A stretch of 18,706 bases of DNA from Ornithomonoglobus_A sp034090805. Its GTDB lineage: Bacteria > Bacillota > Clostridia > UBA1381. Every line of letters begins with the position of its first letter. The first letter of the stretch is position 1. The stretch lies in assembly GCA_034090805.1 (NCBI GenBank), contig JAXDRV010000095.1:1-18706 (forward strand). Direction: 5' to 3'. The notes under the pieces were generated by a model. The model saw nothing but the letters and a program-made list of their open reading frames with translations. It did not search any database and was not told the DNA's origin. Below are positions 6,665 through 14,508 of this stretch, in pieces. Made by a program: the position numbers and the translations under genes.

Positions 6665-7717
6665 ATGGCAAAAATCAAACTGGATAAACTTCGGAGATTT
6701 TCTGTTGAAGTGCTTGTGAAGGCGGGGATGAGCGAGGAGGATGCGTCAACAACCGCCGAGGTTCTCATAACCACAGACACTTTTGGAGTGATGACTCACG
6801 GTACGAAAAACCTGTATCAGTACATACTCAAAATGCAGGCGGGCGGACTTGACGCAAAGGCTGTTCCGACTGTTGAGGGAGAGGGACCTTCGTGGGCGAT
6901 TATCAACGGGAACAAAGCGGTAGGCATGGTTTCGGCGTGTAAGGCTATGAATTTAGCCGTTAAAAAGGCAAAGGAAACAGGTATTGCCTATGTGGGAGTT
7001 AAAAACAGCTGCCACTTTGGTGCTGCCGGATATTATGCAAATCTTGCAGCAAAGGAAGGTCTTATAGGACTTTCTATGAGCAATGCAGATCCTGTTATTG
7101 CTGTACCGAACGGCTGCAAAAAAGCAATAGGAACAAATCCGTTTTCGTTTGCCGCACCTTTGGGCAACGGGAAAAGCGTATTTTTGGATATTGCTCTTAG
7201 CAATGTGGCTGCGCTAAAGGTAATTATGGCACAGGAAAAGGGTCAGGCGATACCTGATACATGGCTTGTGGATAATGAAGGACTTCCCACAACCGATGCG
7301 GCTAAATTCCCGAAAGAAGCCTCCTTGCAGCCCATGGCGGCGCATAAGGGATACGGCTTGGCGGTATTGGTTGAGATACTTGCCTCGGTTATCACCGGAG
7401 CGGGATTGCTCAGTGAAATAGCAAGCTGGAATCTTGATTTGACATCGGTAAACAATGCCGGTCATGCGTTTATAGCAATAGATGTTTCAAAAATGATTCC
7501 GCCGGAGGTATTTAATGCCAGAATCAATCAGATGGCATCAGAAATTAAAAACGGTCCAAAAGCAAAGGGTGCAGAGAAAATATTCTTGCCGGGCGAAATG
7601 GAATGGGATAAGCGCAGTGCGGCGCTTGAAAACGGCGAAATTGAAATAACCGATGCAATGGCGGAAAGCTATAGAAAATTATCAGAATTAACAGGTGTAA
7701 AAATTAATTTGGATTAA
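6665..7717 (+). CDS. Ldh2-family oxidoreductase (malate/L-lactate dehydrogenase-like)
   Basis: A 350-residue NAD(P)-dependent dehydrogenase of the Ldh2/YiaK family, which reduces 2-keto acids (or oxidises 2-hydroxy acids) such as malate, L-lactate, ureidoglycolate or 2,3-diketo-L-gulonate. Visible family marks are H45-G46 in MTHGTKNL, the active-site region NSCHFGAAGYY with H117, GTNPFSFAAP (156-165) and HKGYGLA (227-233). The length is normal. The start is fixed by GGAGG seven bases before the ATG. It is first in the second block and 15 bases before an aldolase gene, which points to a keto-acid or hydroxy-acid intermediate in that route. The specific acid cannot be read from sequence. Confidence 0.9.
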   Translation: MAKIKLDKLRRFSVEVLVKAGMSEEDASTTAEVLITTDTFGVMTHGTKNLYQYILKMQAGGLDAKAVPTVEGEGPSWAIINGNKAVGMVSACKAMNLAVKKAKETGIAYVGVKNSCHFGAAGYYANLAAKEGLIGLSMSNADPVIAVPNGCKKAIGTNPFSFAAPLGNGKSVFLDIALSNVAALKVIMAQEKGQAIPDTWLVDNEGLPTTDAAKFPKEASLQPMAAHKGYGLAVLVEILASVITGAGLLSEIASWNLDLTSVNNAGHAFIAIDVSKMIPPEVFNARINQMASEIKNGPKAKGAEKIFLPGEMEWDKRSAALENGEIEITDAMAESYRKLSELTGVKINLD

Positions 7718-7732
7718 CGGAGGATATGAATC

Positions 7733-8389
7733 ATGGAAAAGACAATGTATGGAGTTTTAAAAACAACGGGCATTTGCCCCATTATGGTGGCACCGGAATT
7801 GGATTTTGCGGCCGATGCGGCACACGCTTTAGCGGAGGGAGGACTTCCGGTTTGTGAGGTTTTACTTCACAGAGATGAAAATTCATTAAAAAGAATTAAT
7901 GAAATAGCAAAAAAAGCTCCCGAAGTTATTGTTGGTGCAGGATCGGTTATTTCAATTAAGGATGCCGAAGAAGCGATTGACGCAGGAGCAAAATTCTTTG
8001 TTGCTCCGGGACTTGTTCCGGAAGTGGTTGAATTTGCGATGAAAAAGAATATGCCGATTTTGCCCGGATGTGTTACTGCAAGCGATATTTCAATTGCACT
8101 TAATTACGGGATAAATATTTTAAAATTCTTCCCGATATATCAATTGGGCGGTGCAGATACATTGGCACAATATCACGGCGGTCCCTTCGGGAATGTCGAA
8201 TGGGTTGTTACGGGCGGACTTAACGGCAAAAACTTTTTACCGTTTTCGAAAATTGACTATGTTCTTGCATCCGGCGGTGATTGGATGTTTGCCGAAAATA
8301 ATGCCGTAAACGATAAGAATTATGAAATGATTGTTGAAAACACAAGGAGAACAGTATTGGATTCTCTTAACGCAAAAGCAGGGAAATGA
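7733..8389 (+). CDS. KDPG/KHG aldolase-family protein with altered phosphate site
   Basis: A 218-residue class I aldolase of the Eda family, which normally splits 2-keto-3-deoxy-6-phosphogluconate into pyruvate and glyceraldehyde 3-phosphate. The Schiff-base lysine is K131 (LKFFP), the catalytic glutamate is E42, GAGSV is at 68-72, VAPG at 90-93 and TGG at 160-162. Against E. coli Eda, the carboxylate-side R49 position is H46, with an Arg next to it, and phosphate-binding S184 in GGSW becomes D183 in GGDW. An acidic residue there argues against a phosphorylated substrate. Start context: an ATG 13 bases after the Ldh2 stop with GGAGG upstream. The next gene begins within 15 bases. Fold certain; substrate probably not KDPG. 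Confidence 0.88.
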   Translation: MEKTMYGVLKTTGICPIMVAPELDFAADAAHALAEGGLPVCEVLLHRDENSLKRINEIAKKAPEVIVGAGSVISIKDAEEAIDAGAKFFVAPGLVPEVVEFAMKKNMPILPGCVTASDISIALNYGINILKFFPIYQLGGADTLAQYHGGPFGNVEWVVTGGLNGKNFLPFSKIDYVLASGGDWMFAENNAVNDKNYEMIVENTRRTVLDSLNAKAGK

Positions 8390-8400
8390 GGAATATTGTG

Positions 8401-9249
8401 ATGAAAGCATTGACAGATACATTTAAATTGCATAACGGCGTGGAGATGCCCTGTGTGGGACTCGGTACATGGCAAACTACCGATGATGTCACAAAAAATG
8501 CAGTGCTTGCGGCACTGGCTTTAGGCTATCGTCATGTTGATACCGCCGCCGCATACGGCAGCGAGGGCGGAATAGGCGCAGCACTTGCCGACAGCGGTCT
8601 AAAAAGGGAAGAGGTATTTATAACGAGTAAGCTGAGAAACGCTTGCCACGGATACAAATCAACTCTCGATGAATTTGAAAAAACGCTTAAGAATTTAAGA
8701 ACGGATTATTTGGACTTATATTTAATTCACTGGCCAAATCCCGTTCAGTACCGTGCAGTGTGGAAAGAGGCAATGCAGGAAACATGGAGAGCTTTTGAAA
8801 AATTATATAAAGAGGGCAGAATACGTGCGATAGGTGTAAGCAACTTTATGCCGCATCATATTGACGCACTTATGGAAACAGCCGAAATTATGCCTATGGC
8901 AAATCAGCTTAAGCTGTGCCCCGGTATCACTCAGCCGGAGATTGTGAATTACTGCCGTGAAAAGGGAATTGTTGTTGAGGCATACAGCCCGTTCGGAACG
9001 GGTGCAATATTTAAGGTTCCCGAAATGAATGATATGTCGAAAAGATATAACAAATCCATAGGTCAGCTTTGCTTAAGGTGGTGTCTGCAAAACGGCTTTG
9101 TTTCGCTGCCCAAGTCCGCAAATCCGATGAGAATTAAGCAAAACGGTGAAATATTCGATTTTGAGCTTTCAAAAGAGGATATGGATATAATATCAAACCT
9201 GAAGGGCGTCTGCGGCGAGGCTCCCAACCCTGATAATATCTTGTTTTAG
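8401..9249 (+). CDS. Aldo/keto reductase
   Basis: A 282-residue aldo/keto reductase barrel. The catalytic tetrad D47, Y52, K77 and H110 is intact (DTAAAYGSE, ITSKLRN, LIHWP), with GVSNF after it and SIGQLCLRW in the NADPH-binding half. Such enzymes reduce aldehydes or ketones, including sugar aldehydes, with NADPH. I prefer ATG 8401 because GAGG lies 9 bases upstream and the protein then begins as usual for the family. An ATG at 8386 overlaps the aldolase stop but is poorly placed for a ribosome site. It may reduce an aldehyde released by the preceding aldolase. The gene ends with TAG, eight bases before the kinase gene. Confidence 0.92.
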   Translation: MKALTDTFKLHNGVEMPCVGLGTWQTTDDVTKNAVLAALALGYRHVDTAAAYGSEGGIGAALADSGLKREEVFITSKLRNACHGYKSTLDEFEKTLKNLRTDYLDLYLIHWPNPVQYRAVWKEAMQETWRAFEKLYKEGRIRAIGVSNFMPHHIDALMETAEIMPMANQLKLCPGITQPEIVNYCREKGIVVEAYSPFGTGAIFKVPEMNDMSKRYNKSIGQLCLRWCLQNGFVSLPKSANPMRIKQNGEIFDFELSKEDMDIISNLKGVCGEAPNPDNILF

Positions 9250-9257
9250 GAGCGGCT

Positions 9258-10727
9258 ATGAGAATTACAAATAAAGATGTTCTTATCTCTCACGGGAACA
9301 AAGAGGGAAGAAAAATTGTTACGGAGCTTTTAGATACCGGTCTTGACGCTCTTGACCCGTATTACAGAGTAAAAGAGCTTGTAAAAATAGAGGACAACAA
9401 AATCATACTCGATAACCGTGGCTTTGAAATGAAAGGTGACCCGCGCAGCGGTGCGGCGATATATGACCTTAAGGACTATGACAGGGTTTTCGTTATAGGC
9501 GCAGCAAAGGGCATACAGCGGGCGGCTCTTGCACTGGAGGAGGTTTTGGGCGAGCATCTTACGGCAGGTCATGTCATAGGAAAACACGGCGAGGAAATTA
9601 TATGCAGAAAAATTCAAGTCACTCTTGCGGGGCATCCAGTACCTGATGAATACTGCGTAGAAGGCTGCAAAAAGATTGAAAAGCTTGCTGAGGATATTAC
9701 AGAAAGGGATTTGGTATTCACGATATTCGGCAGCGGCTGCGGCTCGCTCTTTACATATCCGGCAGGAGATATAACCATAGAGGACATATCGGATTTTACT
9801 CATATGATGCAGATTGAAAAGGGTGTACCAACAAGCGATTTAAACAGTATAAGAACACATATAGACCGTTTTAAGGGCGGAAGAATTACAAGGCTCTTTA
9901 AAAAAGCAGCTATGGTGCATATGGTTACGGCAGACCCGTCGAAAATGTCAACCCCGGTTTTAAGAGTATCATATTTAGATATGTTAAAAAACAATACGTT
10001 TTTCCCGACCGTTGCCACAGCTTCAACTTATAAGGATTGTATAGATATAATCAATAAGTGGGACGCATGGGATAAAACGCCGGAATCGATAAAAAATCAC
10101 CTGCTTGCCGGCGGCGCACATAACGAAAATATGAGCGTTGAAGAATATGAGAGCTTTAATCTGCGGTTTTTCGGCTTGATATTCAAAGATTCTACAGTGT
10201 ACCCGGCTGTCAGGAAAAAAGCGGCAGAGCTGGGACTGAAGTGTATTATGCTTTCGGAATATATGGAGGCCGAGGCAAGAGAAGCGGGGTTTGTGGACGC
10301 CAATATGGCTCTTTGCTGTGAGCGGATGGACGAGCCGTTTAAGACTCCGATTGTGCTTATGTCATCGGGAGAAAATATCGTCACAGTCGGCAGCGAAACA
10401 GGTATCGGCGGACGCAATCAGGAATATTGCACGGCTGCGGCCTTGAAAATCGCCGGAAGTAAAAGGATTGTTATGGGTGCGGTTGATACGGACGGTATAG
10501 ACGGCCCAGGAGGCTTTTGCTTTGAGGGTGCGCCGAAATGCCTTGCGGGTGCGGTGGTTGACGGATATACCGCAGACGAAGCGAAAAATTCAGGAATAAA
10601 TTTGTGGAACGGACTTAAAACCCACGGAACAAGCGAGCCGCTTTGGCGGCTTGGGAGCGCAGTGGCAGCAAGAGAAAACGTTTCAGCGCTTGATTTGAGA
10701 ATAATATTGATACAAGGAGGAGAATGA
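9258..10727 (+). CDS. Glycerate kinase, MOFRL/DUF4147 type (class II)
   Basis: A 489-residue protein of the GckA/TtuD glycerate 2-kinase family. The N-terminal domain (about 1-310) shows GAAKG (81-85), AGHPVPDE (124-131) and S159-G-C-G-S163 where relatives have SGGGS, then SIRTHIDRFKGGR (197-209). The C-terminal MOFRL domain (about 365-489) has GGRNQEY (384-390) and DTDGIDGPGG (410-419). Usual members phosphorylate glycerate at O2 using ATP, making 2-phosphoglycerate, the substrate of enolase. An enolase homologue is the very next gene, sharing a four-base ATGA junction. The kinase is somewhat longer and more divergent than common members, so another hydroxy acid is possible. AGGAG precedes the ATG. 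Confidence 0.83.
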   Translation: MRITNKDVLISHGNKEGRKIVTELLDTGLDALDPYYRVKELVKIEDNKIILDNRGFEMKGDPRSGAAIYDLKDYDRVFVIGAAKGIQRAALALEEVLGEHLTAGHVIGKHGEEIICRKIQVTLAGHPVPDEYCVEGCKKIEKLAEDITERDLVFTIFGSGCGSLFTYPAGDITIEDISDFTHMMQIEKGVPTSDLNSIRTHIDRFKGGRITRLFKKAAMVHMVTADPSKMSTPVLRVSYLDMLKNNTFFPTVATASTYKDCIDIINKWDAWDKTPESIKNHLLAGGAHNENMSVEEYESFNLRFFGLIFKDSTVYPAVRKKAAELGLKCIMLSEYMEAEAREAGFVDANMALCCERMDEPFKTPIVLMSSGENIVTVGSETGIGGRNQEYCTAAALKIAGSKRIVMGAVDTDGIDGPGGFCFEGAPKCLAGAVVDGYTADEAKNSGINLWNGLKTHGTSEPLWRLGSAVAARENVSALDLRIILIQGGE

Positions 10728-10729
10728 TT

Positions 10730-12031
10730 ATGTACGGTACATTAATTACAGACGTTAAGGCACGTCAGGTTTATACTAACCGCGGCAAGCCGGGCGTTGA
10801 GGTTACAGTAACTACGCAAAACGGCGCAGAAGGCAGAGGAATGTGTACTGCGGGCGTTTCAATGGGAACCCACGAGGTGGATTTTTCCTATGACGGCGGC
10901 AAAAAATTCGGCGGCAAGGGCGTAGGCAGAGCCATAGAAAGCGTCAAAAACAAAATTGCTCCGGTAATCATCGGAATGGATGCGGCAAACCAGGCAGAGA
11001 TAGATGCAGCAATGCTCGCCATTGAGCCTGATGCAAAAATCAGCCTTGGCGGAAATGCCGTGGCGGCTGTTTCAGCAGCGGTGCTAAAGGCGGGAGCAAG
11101 AGCCTTGGGTATTCCGCTTTACCGTCACATAGGCGGTGCAAACGCAATGTATCTGCCTGTTCCGGGAGTTGCGATGGCGGCCGGAGATGAACGCTACGGC
11201 GGCGGTATTACAACACCGGGAGGAAAGCCGACAATGTCGGTTATGGCTTACGGCTTTGATACCTTCTCGGACGCATCATATGCCTGTTGGGATATTCACA
11301 CACGCTGGGCGGAAAAAATGAAGAAAAAATTCGGCGGACTTCCAAACGTTAGAGATTTTATATCCATTCCCGAGGGCGTGTACAGCTGCGACAGAGAGAT
11401 ATGGGAGGATATGCTCAAAACAATTATAGAAGCCGGATATGAGGGCAAGGTCGGATTCCAGATGGACGTTGCAACGGATACATATCATAATAAAGAGGAC
11501 GACAAGTACTATGGATTGTTCGACAAGACACCGAAAACAAAAGAGCAGCTTTACGACTTCTATATGCAGATTATAAAGGACTATCCGTTTGTCATTATCG
11601 AGGATCCGTTTAATGAGGACGATTACGAAACCACTGCTGCACTGACAAAGGAGTGCGGAATACAGATTGTGGGCGACGACCTGTTTACAACAAACCCGGA
11701 GCGTGTTGCATACGGCATCTCAAAGAATGCCGCAAACGCAGTACTTCTTAAGGTAAATCAGGTGGGTACAATTTCCGAGGCTCTTGAAATGATTCAGTAT
11801 GCGTATAAATTCGGATATGCTGTTATGCCCTCCGACAGCCGAGGCGAGGGTGCGGCGATTGCCGATTACGCAGTAGGAATAAATGCCGGCTCTATTCGCG
11901 AGAGTGACATAGGCGACAGAGGAAATCGTTTTCTTGAAATTGAAGAAGAGTTGGGAGCATCGGCTAAATTTATCGGAGCAAAAGGACTTAAGGGCTTCAG
12001 AAATCAGATGAGAGCAGACGGAAAGCTTTGA
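10730..12031 (+). CDS. Enolase paralogue with non-canonical active site
   Basis: A 433-residue homologue of phosphopyruvate hydratase over its full length. Kept: the S39-type loop (S44-M-G-T-H48-E49), metal ligands D246, E291 (IEDPF) and D316 (VGDDLF), and the base-like K341 (LLKVNQVG), corresponding to yeast D246, E295, D320 and K345. Changed: yeast H373-R374-S375 (SHRSGE) is D369-S370-R371 (PSDSRGE), and the segment with the NGG-HA-N and QEFM motifs, which carries H159, E168 and E211, is replaced by AGDERYGGG and TPGGKPTMSV. A true housekeeping enolase is therefore unlikely. ATG 10730 is preferred, with AGGAGG nine bases upstream; ATG 10724 sits too close to that site. It is probably a sugar-acid dehydratase or altered enolase; function not established. 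Confidence 0.88.
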   Translation: MYGTLITDVKARQVYTNRGKPGVEVTVTTQNGAEGRGMCTAGVSMGTHEVDFSYDGGKKFGGKGVGRAIESVKNKIAPVIIGMDAANQAEIDAAMLAIEPDAKISLGGNAVAAVSAAVLKAGARALGIPLYRHIGGANAMYLPVPGVAMAAGDERYGGGITTPGGKPTMSVMAYGFDTFSDASYACWDIHTRWAEKMKKKFGGLPNVRDFISIPEGVYSCDREIWEDMLKTIIEAGYEGKVGFQMDVATDTYHNKEDDKYYGLFDKTPKTKEQLYDFYMQIIKDYPFVIIEDPFNEDDYETTAALTKECGIQIVGDDLFTTNPERVAYGISKNAANAVLLKVNQVGTISEALEMIQYAYKFGYAVMPSDSRGEGAAIADYAVGINAGSIRESDIGDRGNRFLEIEEELGASAKFIGAKGLKGFRNQMRADGKL

Positions 12032-12049
12032 TTTGGGAGGTAAAATCAT

Positions 12050-13480
12050 ATGTATAAACAATATATAAACGGAAAATTGGTTGACGGTGCGGGTAAGCCT
12101 ATGGACGTATACAACCCTGCAACGGGAGAGGTTGTCGGAACTGTGGGATGCGCTGATGCCGCACAGACAAGAGAGGCTTTAAAAGCTGCCGAGGCGGCTT
12201 TTAAGACATGGTCAAAAACCTCTGTAAACGAAAGAGCCGAATGGCTCTATAAGCTTAAAGAAGCTTGTCTTAAGGAAAGAGATACTTTAATAGATTTGGT
12301 ATCGGCAGAATCGGGCAGACCTTACCCGGCAGCTTGCGGTGATGTTGACTGGCTGCTTATAAGCCTTTCGTATTATGCAGAGGAGGCAAAGAGAATTGAC
12401 GGCGAGGTTATGCCGGCTCTTAAAGCCGGTGATAAGCTGAACTATCAGATCGTCACAAAACAGCCTGTGGGTGTTACGGTCGGTCATGTGGCATGGAATT
12501 ATCCTCTTGGAAACGCAAGTATAAAGCTTGCGCCGGCTGTGGCATCAGGGTGTACATGTATAATAAAGCCGTCCTCGGAAACTCCGCTTGCAACGCTTTA
12601 TGTTGGTGAGATTGCAGAAAAAATCGGATTCCCGGCAGGAGTTATAAATATTCTTTCAGGCCCCTCAGGTGAGGTTGCAAAAACTCTGAATTAGAGTGAT
12701 ATTCCGAGAATGATAAGCCTTATCGGTTCTTATGAAACAGGGCTTAAGCTTATGCAGCAGAGCTCAACATCGTTAAAGAAGTATTCTCTTGAGCTTGGCG
12801 GCAACGCTCCCGTTGTTGTAATGCCGGACGCTGATTTGGACGAAACGGCTGCAAATATTGTCGCAAAGAAGGTAGGCTTTGCCGGTCAGACCTGCGTAAA
12901 CTACAACCGTATTTATATCCACGAAAGCATATATGATGTAATGTGTGAAAAGATTGCAGATGAGCTTAAAAAGGTAAAGCTTGGCAAGGGCAGAGATGAA
13001 GGATATATAATGGGTCCTGTGATAAACATTGAGGCACGTGACAGAATGCTTGAGCTTATAGACGATGCCGTAAAGGGCGGTGCAAGGCTTGTTATGGGCG
13101 GAGAAATACCCGAGGAATTTAAAAAGGGCAGCTATATCACTCCCGCACTTTTGATTGATGTAAATGATAATATGAGAGTATCAAAGGAAGAAATTTTCGG
13201 CCCAATTATTCCGCTTCAGTCCTTTAAGACCTTAGACGAGGCAATAGAGAAGTCAAACAACACAATATTTGGACTTTCAGCGTATTTCTTCGGTCATAAC
13301 TCAAAGGAAATGAGCAGGTATTTTGAGGGTGTAAGAGCCGGAGAGATATTTGTAAACGGCGGTATCGGCAGTGAGTTTTCGCCCCATGCCGGAGCAAAAC
13401 AGTCGGGTATCGGATGCGATAAGTCAAAGCATTCACTTGAGGAATACTATGACATCAAGTTCCTGTCGATGATTCCGTAA
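12050..13480 (+). pseudogene. Aldehyde dehydrogenase interrupted by one in-frame TAG
   Basis: Two adjacent reading frames (12050-12694 and from 12710 onward) are in the same frame and together give a normal 476-codon NAD(P)-dependent aldehyde dehydrogenase. Part one has N150 (AWNYPLGN) and K173 (KPSSETP). Part two has the general base E248 (LELGGN), nucleophile C282 (GQTCVN) and E381 (EEIFGP). The only break is TAG at 12692-12694 (codon 215), flanked by KTLN and SDIPRMISLIGS, where I expect Glu; GAG to TAG is a single change. TAG ends other genes here, so it is a real stop. The ATG at 12710 lacks a ribosome site, and neither part has all catalytic residues. Either recent loss, low-level readthrough, or an assembly error. 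It would oxidise an aldehyde from the aldolases. Confidence 0.88.
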
Positions 13481-13493
13481 TAAAGGAGCAAGC

Positions 13494-14495
13494 TTGAGAG
13501 AGGATGTGATAATCATAATTATGGATAAAAAATTAGATTTAATCGGTTTCGGTGATCCGTTTCTTGATTTGGTGATAGAGATTGACAAGCTGCCGGAATC
13601 AAACACAAACTGCCCCATGCTCGAACGCTGCTTTCAGGGCGGCGGAAACGTGGCTACCGCACTTGCCGCTGCGTCAAGACTGGGACTTAAAACATCACTT
13701 ATCGGCTCGGTAGGCGATGATTTGTTCGGAAAAATGTCATTGTCGGATTTGGAATATAATAAGATTGATGTTTCAAAGATGGTTGTTCGGAAGGACAGGA
13801 AAAGTAATTTTTCCGTATGCGTGGCAGAACGTGCCGTTAAAGGCAAGGAATTTATAGTCGGACACGGCGATTTTGAACAGATTGAGCCGGAGGACATAGA
13901 TGAAGAATATATAAGATCCGCAAAAATGCTGCATACCGGGCTGATTACGCCGGCAGTTATCAAAGCTTGTGAATGTATTCATAAAGCAGGCGGCAAGGTC
14001 AGCATAGATGCGCCCTATTACAAGCCCTTTGTATATGAAAATTATAAGCATTTTGATATTTTTATCGGCTCGGAAATGTATTATGATGAAATGTGCAGGG
14101 CAGAGGGATACAATAAATACGAATATGAAAACAACATGAACACCGTCAGGGAACAAGGCTGTGAAATTGTTATATTTACCTTCGGAGGCGATGGCTGCCG
14201 CGGTGTTTATGAGGATAAGTATTTTGAAATCCCGGCAATGGAGGTTGAGGTTGTCGATACGACCGGTGCGGGTGATGTGTTCCATGGCGCATTTGATTAT
14301 GCGTATCTTCAAGGTTGGAATACGGAAGAATGTGCACGTTTTTCAACAGCGGTATCGGCAATAAAGTGCACCCGTCCCGGCGGACGTTCGGGAATACCGA
14401 CTCTTGATGTCTTGGAAAAATTCCTCAAGACGGGAGAAATAGATTACAGCGAAATAGATGAGCGGGTTGCTCATTATAAGCGTGGAATTATATAG
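13494..14495 (+). CDS. PfkB-family carbohydrate kinase
   Basis: A ribokinase-fold sugar kinase of about 333 residues. Signature 1 is the di-glycine region GGGNVATALAAASRLG (49-64) with SVGDD (72-76). Signature 2 is DTTGAGD (255-261), with D261 the catalytic base, followed by VFHGAF. Substrates of the family include ribose, fructose, ketodeoxygluconate and tagatose 6-phosphate. The start is uncertain: TTG at 13494 has AAGGAG five to six bases upstream, while ATG 13521 (nine codons later) looks more natural as protein but lacks a close site. The next two genes encode an isomerase-like protein and a class II aldolase, so the likely job is phosphorylating the ketose made by that isomerase. The gene ends in TAG. 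Confidence 0.88.
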   Translation: MREDVIIIIMDKKLDLIGFGDPFLDLVIEIDKLPESNTNCPMLERCFQGGGNVATALAAASRLGLKTSLIGSVGDDLFGKMSLSDLEYNKIDVSKMVVRKDRKSNFSVCVAERAVKGKEFIVGHGDFEQIEPEDIDEEYIRSAKMLHTGLITPAVIKACECIHKAGGKVSIDAPYYKPFVYENYKHFDIFIGSEMYYDEMCRAEGYNKYEYENNMNTVREQGCEIVIFTFGGDGCRGVYEDKYFEIPAMEVEVVDTTGAGDVFHGAFDYAYLQGWNTEECARFSTAVSAIKCTRPGGRSGIPTLDVLEKFLKTGEIDYSEIDERVAHYKRGII

Positions 14496-14508
14496 GAGGT
14501 TATAGTAA

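Noticed and set aside
12692..12694. TAG as a recoded sense codon (pyrrolysine or amber reassignment)
   Set aside because: TAG ends the aldo/keto reductase and PfkB genes at expected family lengths, so it works as a normal stop here; the aldehyde dehydrogenase TAG is better read as a mutation.
13773..14312. Minus-strand frame of 179 codons opposite the PfkB gene
   Set aside because: It mirrors the kinase coding strand and the plus-strand PfkB signatures are complete.
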